Assembly (NCBI RefSeq): GCF_019879105.1
Contig: NZ_CP082249.1
Coordinates: 1,054,001-1,118,000, forward strand
Source: Natrinema sp. SYSU A 869
GTDB taxonomy: Archaea; Halobacteriota; Halobacteria; Halobacteriales; Natrialbaceae
Length of the DNA: 64,000 nucleotides
Reading direction: 5' to 3'
The translations under genes were made by a program, and so were the position numbers. Position 1 is the first letter of the stretch; every line of letters starts with the position of its first letter. The notes below the pieces were generated by a model. That model saw nothing but the letters and a program-made list of their open reading frames with translations, was not told where the DNA came from and did no database searches. Positions 27,412-37,413 of the stretch are shown here, one piece after another.

Positions 27412-28632
27412 ATGTTTTCGCCGTCGTACGAGCGAGGCGGTTACGTGACGACTGCTCACGAAGAGACGCCGGACGGCCACCGCAGTTGGATCGTCGCGCT
27501 CGTTGGTGCGATCGCGATGGTGTTTACGTTCGGAACGCCGTTCTCGTATGGCGTCTTTCAGCGGCCGTTCAGTGAGGCCTTCGGAGTTCCGCAGGTGACG
27601 CTCTCGACCGTCTTCGCCGTCATGCTGTTTACGTTCTTCATCGGATCCGGAGCGGTCGGCGTGTTCGCCTCGCGCTTGCCGGCTCGAGCCGTGATACTCG
27701 TCTGTGCGGGGGCCACCGGCGCGATCGCCCCGTCGCTGTACGTCACGGACACCCAACTCGGACTGACGGCCGTGTTCGCTGTGCTCGGACTCGCTCTCGG
27801 GACGGTGTTCGTCCTGCTCGCGTCGGTCATCCCGCGCTGGTTCGAGGAGCGCCGCGGTGCCGCGACGGGGCTCATTTTCGTCGGGAACGGGCTGGGGCTG
27901 TTCGTACTGCCACCCCTCTGGCAACGCGTCCTCGCGCAGTTCGGCGTCCGCTACGGTTTTCTCGTCGTTATGTCGGTGACCGCGGTTGCGTTCGCTCTCG
28001 CCGGTATCACGTGTCGACGGCCGCAATGGGCGGACCAGTCGGCGGCAACGCCCGGCGAACTCCTCGAGTGGGCCAGCGGGTTGGCCGGGACCCGGACGTT
28101 CCGACTGCTGTTCGTCGGTATCGGACTCGCGTTCGCCTGGTATCAGCTCCTCGCGGCGTTCGCGATCGATCTGTTCGCGTCTCGCGGCTTGACGGAAGCG
28201 AACGCGTCGACCGCGTTCGGGCTGATCGGCGGCGTCAGCATTATCTCGCGGGTCGGCAGCGGCTACGCGACCGATATCATCGGCTCGAGACGAGCGTTCT
28301 TGGCGTCACTCGGCTGTTCGGCCGTTGGTATCGTCCTGCTGTTCGCGCCACAGATGTCGGTCCTCGCAGCCGCGGTCTTCCTGATCGGCATCGGGTTGGG
28401 CGGGTGTGCGACGTTGTACGTGCCGCTACTCATGGGAATCTACGATCCCGAGATGGACACCGCGATCGTCGGCGTCTTCAATATCGCGATCGGGACCAGC
28501 GCCCTGGTCATGCCGCTACTCGGGACCGCGAGCATCGCATACACGGGTGGTTACACCGTCGCGATTCTGCTGACCTTCGTCATGACCGTTGTCTCGCTGT
28601 GGGCGACGGTCGCCGGAACCGCCCGGCCGTAA
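27412..28632 (+). CDS. MFS transporter (monocarboxylate-transporter-like)
   Basis: A 406-aa major facilitator with 11-12 hydrophobic helices. The MCT/OFA-like features are VFTFGTPFSYGVFQRPFSEAFG in helix 1 and IPRWFEERRGAATGL between helices 4 and 5. Substrates of this branch are organic anions such as oxalate/formate or monocarboxylates. A GTG at 27445 preceded by a weak Shine-Dalgarno is an alternative start that removes 11 residues. Confidence 0.87.
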   Translation: MFSPSYERGGYVTTAHEETPDGHRSWIVALVGAIAMVFTFGTPFSYGVFQRPFSEAFGVPQVTLSTVFAVMLFTFFIGSGAVGVFASRLPARAVILVCAGATGAIAPSLYVTDTQLGLTAVFAVLGLALGTVFVLLASVIPRWFEERRGAATGLIFVGNGLGLFVLPPLWQRVLAQFGVRYGFLVVMSVTAVAFALAGITCRRPQWADQSAATPGELLEWASGLAGTRTFRLLFVGIGLAFAWYQLLAAFAIDLFASRGLTEANASTAFGLIGGVSIISRVGSGYATDIIGSRRAFLASLGCSAVGIVLLFAPQMSVLAAAVFLIGIGLGGCATLYVPLLMGIYDPEMDTAIVGVFNIAIGTSALVMPLLGTASIAYTGGYTVAILLTFVMTVVSLWATVAGTARP

Positions 28633-28849
28633 CCCTCGGACCCGGTGATACGGTTCCGCCGTCCTGCAGCCGAGGGAGACGCACCGCTCTCGAGTTACGG
28701 CTTCGAAATCGGTCATCTGAGAACGGCTACCGACCGCTTCCCGATTACGGAGAGACTGAGTCACTACCGTCCCCAGGGCAGACTATCGGTCTTCGGGGTC
28801 AACGAGCGAGCGACAGCCACGCACGTATATCGGTCACGGCCAGTCGACC

Positions 28850-29986
28850 TCACGGCCAGTCGACCGTTTCGTTGGACCCGGCTTCGATAGAGACGGTCCC
28901 ACTGTCAACGGGGATGCCACCCTGATTGTACACTTCAACGGCGACGTCGTACGTATTCCCGTTTACACCGCCCTGCCGTTGCCCTGCTTCGGGATAGGCG
29001 ACCGATCCGGTCGGGGCGGCATCGTTCGATTTCGTCCTATCGGACCAGTCGTTCTCGGTGTTGTCGAATTCGACCTGAACGTCGCGGAACTCCTCGAGTC
29101 GATCGACTTCGTATTCGACGGTGAACCGGTTGTTCGTGTGCTGCTCGTCGTTAGTGACGGTAAACCCGACGAGTTTCGGATCGTCTTCGTCGCTGAGATC
29201 GTCGCCGGGTGGATTCTCACCGTTAGCAGTGGTCCGCACTTCCGTAGACAACTCGGTAACCTCGCCGGACTGATCGTAGACGCGAAACCGGAATTCGTAG
29301 GTATCCCCGCCGGCACCGCCGTCGCTGCCACCGCTCGGCGGATACGATACCGTCTGTTCCGCGTCCGACTCGACGTAGCTCTCTTGACCGATGTGGCCGG
29401 CATCGACGTTCTCGACCTCGATTTCGACCCTCTCGAAGTTCGGAAGGCGACTGACTCGATAGGAGAGACCGAATGCTGCGTTGCCGTGTTGCGTGTAATC
29501 GCGAATCTGTTGCTTAAAAGCCGGTGAGGCGTTGACTGCGACGCTGCGTGCTACGGAAATACTCACGTCCTCATTCGAGGCACTGATCTCGAACGGGAGT
29601 GCGTCGCTGCCGGTCGGACTATCCTGTTCGACGGAGACGTGGACCGAACGCGTCGATCCACTGTCGAGCGATAGATCGGTCTCCGAGATCGATCCTTGGC
29701 TGGGTTCCGAGAGGGTGAGGGTCGCCGCGATGGTTCCGTCGGCGTTGTTCGTTACGTCGACGAGGCGCTGGTCGTCCATCCCGGACTGTACTGACGCGGT
29801 GACATCGAGACCGAGCAACCCGTTGCTGTCGTCGGCCGTCCGGACGGATACGAACCGGTTAGTGCCGGCTCGGGAGAACGCGTCCGTCCCACCGAGAAGC
29901 AAAGCGCCCCCGCTAATCAGTGCCCCTTTCGCGAGAAGCCCTCGCTTCGTCCACCCCCCTCGAGACCGTCTTCGACGACGCCCCAT
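28850..29986 (-). CDS. Secreted haloarchaeal beta-sandwich protein (DUF1102-like N-domain)
   Basis: A 378-aa exported protein from the ATG at 29986. The N-terminus is very basic (MGRRRRRSRGGWTKRGLL), followed by a hydrophobic segment (AKGALISGGALLLGG). The 'RTADDSNGLLGLD' block resembles the DUF1102-type surface proteins. Later come two immunoglobulin-like repeats (NRFTVEYEVDRLEEFRDVQVEFDN; GLSYRVSRLPNFERVEIEVEN). It is a probable surface or appendage-related protein. It is encoded between aroA and aroC on the opposite strand. Confidence 0.7.
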   Translation of the reverse strand: MGRRRRRSRGGWTKRGLLAKGALISGGALLLGGTDAFSRAGTNRFVSVRTADDSNGLLGLDVTASVQSGMDDQRLVDVTNNADGTIAATLTLSEPSQGSISETDLSLDSGSTRSVHVSVEQDSPTGSDALPFEISASNEDVSISVARSVAVNASPAFKQQIRDYTQHGNAAFGLSYRVSRLPNFERVEIEVENVDAGHIGQESYVESDAEQTVSYPPSGGSDGGAGGDTYEFRFRVYDQSGEVTELSTEVRTTANGENPPGDDLSDEDDPKLVGFTVTNDEQHTNNRFTVEYEVDRLEEFRDVQVEFDNTENDWSDRTKSNDAAPTGSVAYPEAGQRQGGVNGNTYDVAVEVYNQGGIPVDSGTVSIEAGSNETVDWP

Positions 29987-30172
29987 GTCTCTACCAGTGT
30001 ACCCATGTACTCCGATAGTGAAGAACATGTTGATTGAAAAGAACGAGAACACTGCTCCGGAGAGCATGCAGTCTTTGAGGAGAGCACGAACGGGTTGAGC
30101 GCACGCTGGACCGACGACGTCGTTTGCGTGAATCCTGTACCGCTAAGTGGCCGCGCCCCAGAGGACGTGGTA

Positions 30173-31375
30173 ATGAACGGCAACCGCTTCGGTCGCCTCT
30201 TTCAGGTGACCACGTTCGGCGAGAGCCACGGCGAGGCGATGGGCTGTACTATTTCGGGCTGTCCCGCCGGCCTCGAGCTCTCGGCAGAGGACATTCAGGG
30301 GGATCTCGACCGGCGAAAGCCGGGCCAGTCGATGATCACGACCAGTCGCGGCGAACCCGACGCCGTCTCGATCAAATCGGGGATTCAAGACGGATACACG
30401 ACGGGGACGCCAATCGGGCTGATCATCCAGAACAAGGATGCCCGCTCGGGCAAGTACGAACCCTTCATCACCGCGCCCCGGCCGAGCCACGGCGACTTCA
30501 CCTACTCGGCGAAGTTCGGCACGCGCAACTGGGGCGGTGGCGGCCGCTCGTCGGCCCGTGAGACGGTCAACTGGGTCGCGGCTGGCGCGGTCGCGAAAAA
30601 GATCCTCGCACAGGAGGGAATCGAACTCAAGGCCCACGTCAATCAGATCGGCGACATCGAAGCGCCTGACGTGAGCTTCGAGGAGATTCTCGAGCACTCG
30701 GAGGAGAACGACGTCCGCTGTGCCCATCCCGAGACCGCCGAACGGATGCAAGAGCGGATCGCGGAGTACCAGGAGGAAGGCGATTCCATCGGCGGCAGCA
30801 TCTACTTCGAGGCACAGGGCGTTCCGGTCGGCCTCGGCGCACCCCGATTCGACTCCCTCTCCGCCCGGCTCGGACAGGCCATGATGGCGGTACCGGCGAC
30901 GACCGCGTTCGAATTCGGCCTCGGTACCGACGCCGCCGAGTGGACGGGCAAGGAACGGAACGACGACTGGGAGTTCGACGACAGCGAGGCGCATCGCGCC
31001 TCGGACGACGAGAGCGGCGACGAGCCGCGAACGTGGGGGAACCCGACGCCCGTCGAGAACGACCACGGCGGGATTCAGGGCGGGATCAGTTCCGGCGAAC
31101 CGATCTACGGCGAGGTCACGCTGCACGCGCCCACGTCGATCCCCAAATCCCAGCAGACTGCCGACTGGGAGACGGGCGAGCTAAAAGAGGAGCAAGTCAT
31201 CGGCCGACACGACCCCGTCCTCCCGCCGCGGGGGGTCCCCGTCGTCGAGGCGATGCTCGCGCTCACGCTGGTCGACTTCATGCTCCTGTCGGGTCGAATC
31301 AACCCCGACCGCGTCGACGACCAGCCAGGCGAGTACGACACCGACTATCACCCGAGCAGCCCGCGGAACGAGTAA
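30173..31375 (+). CDS. aroC: Chorismate synthase
   Basis: A 400-aa chorismate synthase converting EPSP to chorismate with reduced FMN. Motifs GESHGEAMGC, RPSHGDFTYSAKFG, GGGRSSARET and the late VVEAMLALTLVDFMLLSG are clear. A haloarchaeal acidic insertion (about residues 262-290, DDWEFDDSEAHRASDDES) precedes the flavin-binding GGIQGGISSGEPI. The ATG at 30173 gives the standard MNGNRFGRLFQVTTFG start. It is the step after AroA. Confidence 0.96.
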   Translation: MNGNRFGRLFQVTTFGESHGEAMGCTISGCPAGLELSAEDIQGDLDRRKPGQSMITTSRGEPDAVSIKSGIQDGYTTGTPIGLIIQNKDARSGKYEPFITAPRPSHGDFTYSAKFGTRNWGGGGRSSARETVNWVAAGAVAKKILAQEGIELKAHVNQIGDIEAPDVSFEEILEHSEENDVRCAHPETAERMQERIAEYQEEGDSIGGSIYFEAQGVPVGLGAPRFDSLSARLGQAMMAVPATTAFEFGLGTDAAEWTGKERNDDWEFDDSEAHRASDDESGDEPRTWGNPTPVENDHGGIQGGISSGEPIYGEVTLHAPTSIPKSQQTADWETGELKEEQVIGRHDPVLPPRGVPVVEAMLALTLVDFMLLSGRINPDRVDDQPGEYDTDYHPSSPRNE

Positions 31376-31464
31376 GTCGGGTCGAGAGCGCAGTCGCCGA
31401 GCCGGAACAGCGGCCAGATTCCTGTAAGCGTAACTACTAACTCGGCCTCCGTGGTCGACGACAT

Positions 31465-32244
31465 ATGCGGGATTTTCACGTCCACTCGAACTACTCGGAC
31501 GGCGGCTTCCTCAGATCGATGGCCCGGGCTGCGGAGTCGGCTGGCCTCGAGGGCGTCGGCTTCACCGACCACTGTAACGTGGCCTCGCGCGAGCGAGCGG
31601 AATCGATGCGCAGCGTCTATGGGTTCAATCTCGATCTTACTTACGAGCGCCGGCGGCAGGGGATCGAACGCCTGCGAGAGGACTTCGACCTCGAGATTTA
31701 CGATGCCGTCGAGATGGATTACGATCCGCGTGACGAGGCAGCCATCGATGCGTTCCTCTCGGAGGCGGGGTTCGACTACGCGATCGGGAGCGTTCACGCC
31801 GTTGGCGGGAACAATGTACAGGTCGCCTCCCACTTCGCGGATATGCCCGACACCGAGCGCGATGCGGTCGTTGACGACTACTTCGAGAAACTCGTCGCGC
31901 TCGTCGAGTCCGAACTGTTCGACATCGCAGCCCACATTGACCTGCTCGAGCGGACGCCACCGCTGCGAGGTCAGGCGACAGCGGATCACTACCGGCGAGT
32001 GGCGCGGGCGTTCACCGATTCGCGGACGGTCCCCGAAATCAACGCCGGTCGGGCGTTGACCGACGCCGGAATCGTCCATCCCGCCGACCAGTTCCTGACC
32101 ATCCTGGGCGAACACGACGTGGCCGTAACTGTTGGTACCGACTCTCATCACCCGACCGAGATACCCGACCGCGCTGACTTTCTCGCGGAGTTCGTCTCGG
32201 AGACCGGCCTTGAGCCGGTCGTTCCCGGCGGACTCGAGCGGTAA
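31465..32244 (+). CDS. PHP domain phosphoesterase (histidinol-phosphatase-like)
   Basis: A 259-aa PHP protein. Metal motifs are DFHVHSNYSDG (residues 3-13), GFTDHCNV (32-39), and later GSVHAVGG and TDSHHPTE. The combination fits the HisK-type phosphatases, though some PHP proteins act on other phosphates. It follows aroC by 90 bp and might be co-transcribed. Confidence 0.87.
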   Translation: MRDFHVHSNYSDGGFLRSMARAAESAGLEGVGFTDHCNVASRERAESMRSVYGFNLDLTYERRRQGIERLREDFDLEIYDAVEMDYDPRDEAAIDAFLSEAGFDYAIGSVHAVGGNNVQVASHFADMPDTERDAVVDDYFEKLVALVESELFDIAAHIDLLERTPPLRGQATADHYRRVARAFTDSRTVPEINAGRALTDAGIVHPADQFLTILGEHDVAVTVGTDSHHPTEIPDRADFLAEFVSETGLEPVVPGGLER

Positions 32245-32386
32245 CCGGCAAACAGAACGGAGGCGACAGTAGTATTCGCGGTGATCGACCGCCGTTGGCC
32301 GCCGAACACGACTACCGCGTATTGGTGAAATTCACCGTTCTGTACCGTTTAACCGGTGGTATAACTAATTTGGATCTACTAGATAT

Positions 32387-33466
32387 ATGGGGCATGGTAT
32401 CGTACCACTAGATAGGTCGCATGGCAAACTTGACCTCGACAGTACGGACGGCCGACGGGAGGCGTTGCGTCGAATGGTAACTATCCGGGCGTTCGACGAG
32501 GAAGCAGGGGAACGGTTCGCGGACGGAGAGATACCGGGGTTCGTCCATCTCTACATCGGTGAGGAGGCGGTCGGCGTCGGCACGTGTGCGTCGCTTGAGC
32601 CCGACGATTACATCGCGAGCACGCACCGCGGTCACGGTCACTGCATCGCGAAAGGGCTCGACCCGAAGTACATGATGGCCGAACTCTACGGCAAGGCCGA
32701 GGGCTACTGTAACGGCAAAGGCGGCTCGATGCATATCGCCGATGTCGACGAGGGAATGCTCGGCGCGAACGGGATCGTCGGTGCCGGACCGCCGCTCGCG
32801 ACCGGCGCGGCGCTGACGATCGACTATCAGGACCGCGACCAGGTCGCGGTTGGCTTCCTCGGCGACGGGGCCGTCGCACAGGGCCAGATCCACGAGGCGA
32901 TCAACCTCGCCGCGACGTGGGACCTGCCGGCGATCTTCGTCGTCGAGAACAACCGCTATGGGGAAGGTACCCCCGTTGAGAAACAGCACAACGTCGACAA
33001 CCTGAGCGATACGGCCCAGGCTTACGACATTCCGGGGGTGACGGTCGACGGGATGGACGTCACCGCCGTCGCGGAAGCGGTCGCCGAGGCCCGCGAGCGG
33101 GCCCGCGCCGGCGACGGCCCCACCCTGGTAGAGGCCCAAACCTACCGCTACCGCGGCCACTACGAGGGCGACGAGGAACCCTACCGCGACGAGTCCGAGA
33201 TCGAACGCTGGAAGGACCGGGACGCGATCAAATCGTTCAAAGACCGACTGATCGAGCGCGGCGAACTGACTGACGACGAGTTCGAGGAGCTGCGTTCGGC
33301 GGTCGAGTCGATGATCGAGGACGCGGTCGAGTACGCGAAGGCGGCGGACCCGCCGGAGCCGAGCGCGGCCTACGAGGACATGTTCGCCGACCGGCCGCCG
33401 GAGCTCGATCAGTTCGCCGCGACCGCGCGTACCGACGGCGGTGCGAACGGAGGTGAACACCGATGA
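32387..33466 (+). CDS. pdhA: 2-oxoacid dehydrogenase E1 component, alpha subunit
   Basis: A 359-aa E1 alpha. The thiamine-diphosphate motif starts GDGAVAQGQIHEAINLAA and ends VVENN; STHRGHGHCIAKG and KGGSMHIADV are active-site segments. It is the decarboxylase of a pyruvate, acetoin or branched-chain 2-oxoacid complex. It is the first gene of an operon with E1 beta (4-nt overlap) and an AcoX-like gene. The E1 alpha sequence does not by itself settle the substrate. Confidence 0.9.
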   Translation: MGHGIVPLDRSHGKLDLDSTDGRREALRRMVTIRAFDEEAGERFADGEIPGFVHLYIGEEAVGVGTCASLEPDDYIASTHRGHGHCIAKGLDPKYMMAELYGKAEGYCNGKGGSMHIADVDEGMLGANGIVGAGPPLATGAALTIDYQDRDQVAVGFLGDGAVAQGQIHEAINLAATWDLPAIFVVENNRYGEGTPVEKQHNVDNLSDTAQAYDIPGVTVDGMDVTAVAEAVAEARERARAGDGPTLVEAQTYRYRGHYEGDEEPYRDESEIERWKDRDAIKSFKDRLIERGELTDDEFEELRSAVESMIEDAVEYAKAADPPEPSAAYEDMFADRPPELDQFAATARTDGGANGGEHR

Positions 33467-34470
33467 CCGCACAGACGGAAGCAGAACTGGGACTCGAGAC
33501 CGAGACGATGACCGTTCGGGAGGCGATCCGGCAGGCACTCCGCGAGGAACTCGAGCGCGACGAGGATGTCTACGTCATGGGCGAGGACGTCGGGCTCTTC
33601 GGCGGCGTCCTCGAGGTGACCAGCGGCCTGCTCGAGGAGTTCGGCGAGGAACGGATCCGAGACACGCCGATCAGCGAGGCCGGCTTCATGGGGGCCGCGA
33701 CCGGCGCGGCGGCGACCGGGACGCGACCGGTTGTCGAACTCATGTTCTCGGACTTCGCGGGCGTCTCGATGGAGCAGATCATGAACCAGATGGCGAAGAT
33801 GCGCTACATGTTTGGCGGGAAGGCCGACATGCCGGTCACCGTCCGAACGACCGAGGGTGGCGGCATGGGGGCCGCCAGCCAGCACTCGGGGACGGTCCAC
33901 TCCTGGATCGCGCACTTCCCGGGGCTGAAGGCCGTCGTTCCGGGAACTCCCGCGAGCGCGAAGGGGCTGACGAAGGCCGCCATCCGATCGAACGACCCTG
34001 TCTTCGTCTTCGAGAACAAGATGATCTACGAGCAGTCGGGCGAGGTACCGACCGACGAGGAGTTTACCGTCCCGCTCGGGGAGGCGGCCGTCGAGCGCGA
34101 GGGGGAGGACGTCACCGTCGTCGCCACACAGCGACTCGTCGGCGAGTCCCTCGGCGCGGCCGAAACCCTCGAGGGCGAGGTCAGTGTCGAGGTCATCGAT
34201 CCGCGCTCGCTGTATCCGTTAGATGTCGATACGATCGTCGAGAGCGTCGAGAAGACGGGACGGCTCGTCGTCGCCGATGAGAGCCCGCTCTCGTACGGCA
34301 CTCACGCCGAGATCGTCGCGCGCGTCCAGGAGGACGCCTTCTTCAGCCTCGACGCGCCGATCCAGCGGGTCGGAACCCCCGACACGCACATCCCGTTCAG
34401 CCCGCAACTCGAGCAGGAGGTCCTGCCCGGCGATGACGACGTCAAGGCGGCGATCCAGCGGATCGCGTAG
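33463..34470 (+). CDS. pdhB: 2-oxoacid dehydrogenase E1 component, beta subunit
   Basis: A 335-aa transketolase-like E1 beta. Features: VMGEDVGLFGG, DTPISEAGFMGAATGAA, MSGVSMEQIMNQMAKMRYM-like core and VIDPRSLYPLDVDTI. Its ATG overlaps the E1 alpha stop (ATGA), giving coupled translation and 1:1 stoichiometry. The convergent E2 gene is 1.1 kb downstream, so the complex lacks only a local E3. Confidence 0.92.
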   Translation: MTAQTEAELGLETETMTVREAIRQALREELERDEDVYVMGEDVGLFGGVLEVTSGLLEEFGEERIRDTPISEAGFMGAATGAAATGTRPVVELMFSDFAGVSMEQIMNQMAKMRYMFGGKADMPVTVRTTEGGGMGAASQHSGTVHSWIAHFPGLKAVVPGTPASAKGLTKAAIRSNDPVFVFENKMIYEQSGEVPTDEEFTVPLGEAAVEREGEDVTVVATQRLVGESLGAAETLEGEVSVEVIDPRSLYPLDVDTIVESVEKTGRLVVADESPLSYGTHAEIVARVQEDAFFSLDAPIQRVGTPDTHIPFSPQLEQEVLPGDDDVKAAIQRIA

Positions 34471-34482
34471 CGGGGGCCGCGT

Positions 34483-35502
34483 GTGGGATCCATCGGTCTG
34501 ATCGTCAACCCCGCTGCGGGCCGCGACATCCGCCGCCTCACCGGCGGCGCGAGCGTCGTGGACGACTACGCGAAGCGCCGGGTCGCCGAGTGCGTCCTCG
34601 ACGGCCTGACCGTCGCGGGCGATCGGCTCGAGGTCCTGGTCATGCCGGACCGAACCGGGATTGCCGATCATGCGGTCGCGGAGGCTCCCGACGAAATCGA
34701 TGCGTCGACGCTCGAGATGCCGGTCAAAGAGACCGCGGCGGATACCCGGCGGGCGGCAGCGGCGTTCCGCGATGCGGTCGACGTCGCGGTCATCCTCGGC
34801 GGCGACGGGACGACCCGCGACGCCGCGCTCGAACTCGGCGACGTCCCGCTCATCGCGGTTTCGACGGGAACGAACAACGTCGTCCCGTCAGCCGTCGACG
34901 GCACCGTCGCGGGCGCGGCGGCAGCGCTCGTCGCGACCGACGCGGTCTCGGCCGAGGTGGTGACAACGCGACATGGAATGGTCGAGGCTCGGGCCGAGAC
35001 GCCGACCGGCGAGCGACGGCTGACCGGACTCGCGGCCGTGGAAGTCTCCGCGAAGTCGTTCATCGGGACTCGCGCACTGCTCGATCCGAGCGACCTTCGG
35101 GGCGGGGTCGTCTCGCGGGCCCGTCCCGGCGACATCGGACTGCCGGCCGTCGCGGGCGGTCTCGAGTCGCTCGCGCCCGACGAGCGGGGCGGCGTCGCGC
35201 TCCGACTCGCCGGGGCCGAGGACGCGCCGCGATCCGTTCGATCGATCGTCGCTCCGGGGGTCACCGCGACGATCGGCGTCACGTCGGCCGAACGGCTCGG
35301 TCCGAACGATGCCGTCGCGTTCGACGTGCCTGACGGCGTCGTCGGTGCCGACGGCGAACGAGAACTCGAGCTCACGGATGCGACCGTCGAACTGACGCCC
35401 GTTTCGGACGGGCCGCGACTCATCGATATCGACGCTGCGCTCGAGGCGGGCGCGGCCGCCGGCTGCTTCGACGCGGTCGGCTCTTTCATCGAGGACGAGT
35501 GA
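34483..35502 (+). CDS. AcoX-like NAD-kinase-fold protein
   Basis: A 339-aa protein starting GTG at 34483, right after E1 beta. GLIVNPAAGRDIRRL and the GGDGTTRDAALELG motif with VSTGTNNVVP are the NAD-kinase fold signature of the acetoin-catabolism protein AcoX. The linkage to E1 in many genomes suggests NAD/NADP supply or metabolite repair for the complex; its real reaction is unsettled. An acetoin or branched-chain specificity of the operon is suggested, not shown. Confidence 0.82.
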   Translation: MGSIGLIVNPAAGRDIRRLTGGASVVDDYAKRRVAECVLDGLTVAGDRLEVLVMPDRTGIADHAVAEAPDEIDASTLEMPVKETAADTRRAAAAFRDAVDVAVILGGDGTTRDAALELGDVPLIAVSTGTNNVVPSAVDGTVAGAAAALVATDAVSAEVVTTRHGMVEARAETPTGERRLTGLAAVEVSAKSFIGTRALLDPSDLRGGVVSRARPGDIGLPAVAGGLESLAPDERGGVALRLAGAEDAPRSVRSIVAPGVTATIGVTSAERLGPNDAVAFDVPDGVVGADGERELELTDATVELTPVSDGPRLIDIDAALEAGAAAGCFDAVGSFIEDE

Positions 35503-35584
35503 GGTCGAAAGCAGGGTCGGACGAGACGTGACGGACCGCGACCGGCGACGTGAAACCGTCACCGGGCTCGCGACACCGGTTCCC

Positions 35585-37413
35585 TCAGATGCGATCCCAG
35601 GAGAGGTCCAGCTGGAGATCCTCGCGGAGGAGTTCCGAGACGTGACAGCCCCGTTCGCCGAGGTCGACAATCCGCTCTATGGTCTCGTCGTCCGCGTCGG
35701 TGTCGATCCTGACTGTCGTCTCGATCCGCTCGACCGACCCCTCCGCCGGCATCGCGTCCACGTCGACTCGGATCTCGTCGATCGACGCGTCACGTTTGTT
35801 CGCCTGATATCTGGTGCTCAGCGAGAGACACGACGCGAACCCTCCGAGGAAGACGTCGACTGGGGTCGGGCCGGTCTCCGTGCCGCCGCTCGATTCTGGT
35901 TCGTCGTACGTCCATTCGAAGGACCCAGCCTCGATGCGACCCTGCATGCCCTCCGGGTTCGTGGCGGTGACGGTACGACCCGGCATCTCCGTCTCGTCCC
36001 CGGTATCGGCCTCACTCTCGTCCGCTCGGTCAGCCGTGGCGGCGACGGTCTCGGGGAGGAGCGGCCACGGCTCCTCGACGTGGTCAACGAGCGTCTCGAG
36101 GAACCGGGCGGCGTCCGCCCCGTCGACGACCCGGTGGTCGAACGTGAGGTCGAACGGGAGGTATCGTCGCCACTCGAGTCCGTCGTCCGCGCCGCGGGTC
36201 GGCCGCTCTGCGACGGCGTCGATGCCCAGGATGGCGACCTGCGGCGGGTTAATGATCGGATCGAACGACTCTACGCCGAGGACGCCGAGGTTCGTCACCG
36301 TGAACGTCCCGCCTTGCAGATCGTCCATCGTGTAGTCGCCGCTCGTCGCGCGGTCGACGAGGTCCCGTCGCCCGTCGGCGATCTCCGCGAGCGACTTTGC
36401 CACCACGTCCGGCAGTACCGGGGCGATGAGCCCGTGTTCGACGTCGACGGCGATGCCGACGTTGTGTTCTTCCCAGCGGTTGTGAACCCCGTCCTCGAAC
36501 GTAGCGTTGAACGAGGGATGTGACTCGAGGGTCGCCGAGACGGCCCGGAGAAGGACGTCCTGAACCGACACGTCGGTCTCGAGGGCCTCGTCCGCGGCGT
36601 CGGCGGCGGCGAGCAGCGCCTCGGCGTCGGCCTCGCGGTGGACGGTCACGTGAACGGCCTCGCGGTAGCTCTCACTCAAGCGGGAGGCAATCGTCCGGCG
36701 CATTCCGTCGAACGGGCGCTTGTCCGCGAGGGTCCGGCTCGTGCCACCGGTCTCCGCCGCGGCTGCTTGGACATCCTCTTCGGTGATCGCTCCCTGATAG
36801 CCGGTTCCCTCGACGGTCGCGAGGTCGACGCCAAGCTCCTCGGCGCGTTTGCGCGCCCGCGGCGACGCGTCGGGGTCGCTGCTCTCAGCCGGAGCCTCGG
36901 CGGCCGCTCGTTCGACGTCTTCTTCGGTGATCGACCCCTGATAGCCGGTTCCCTCGATCATCGAGAGATCCACATCCAGCTCCGCTGCTCGCTCTCGCGC
37001 CCGGGGGGAAGCCTTGCTATCGCTCGCCTCCGCCCCCCTCTCGCACTGCTTCCACTCCCGCCCGACGCCGAGCCGACCGACCGCTCGTCTCCGCCGAGTT
37101 CGATCTCGTCTTCCACCGCCACGTTGGCCTCGAGATCGGCCGTCGCCTCCGCCTCGAGTTCGCTGATATCGCTCTCGGGCGGCGCGACGATCCCGATCGG
37201 CGTTCCGGGCGGCACCGACTCGTCGACTTCGAGGTACATCCGTCGGAGAACCCCGTCCTCGCGGGCCTCGACGTCGGCGACGCTCTTCTCCGACTCCACC
37301 TCGGCGAGCAGGTCGCCCTCGGATACCGACGTTCCCTCGTCGACGGCCCACTCGAGGAGCGTCCCGCGTTCCATCTCGAGTCCAAGCTTTGGCATCCGGA
37401 CGATGTAGCCCAT
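35585..37413 (-). pseudogene. 2-oxoacid dehydrogenase E2 with two E3-binding domains and C-terminal OsmC domain; one frameshift
   Basis: From ATG 37413 the lipoyl domain runs residues 1-78 (lipoyl Lys43 in EVESEKSVAD). After a flexible linker the frame must change: in the frame as given it becomes R-rich, while one extra G in the G6 run (plus-strand C6, 37033-37038) restores a 609-aa protein. Downstream come two near-identical E3-binding domains (ASPRARERAAELDVDL..., ASPRARKRAEELGVDL...), the catalytic E2 core with DHRVVDG, then a linker and an OsmC domain (GGFASCLSLS and ERGCHVSELL with the peroxidatic/resolving Cys pair). It is convergent with the E1 operon. Whether the frameshift is real or a sequencing undercall is open. 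Confidence 0.85.

Noticed and set aside
32408-33538. 376-aa minus-strand ORF
   Set aside because: Antisense of the E1 alpha gene, which has full TPP motifs.
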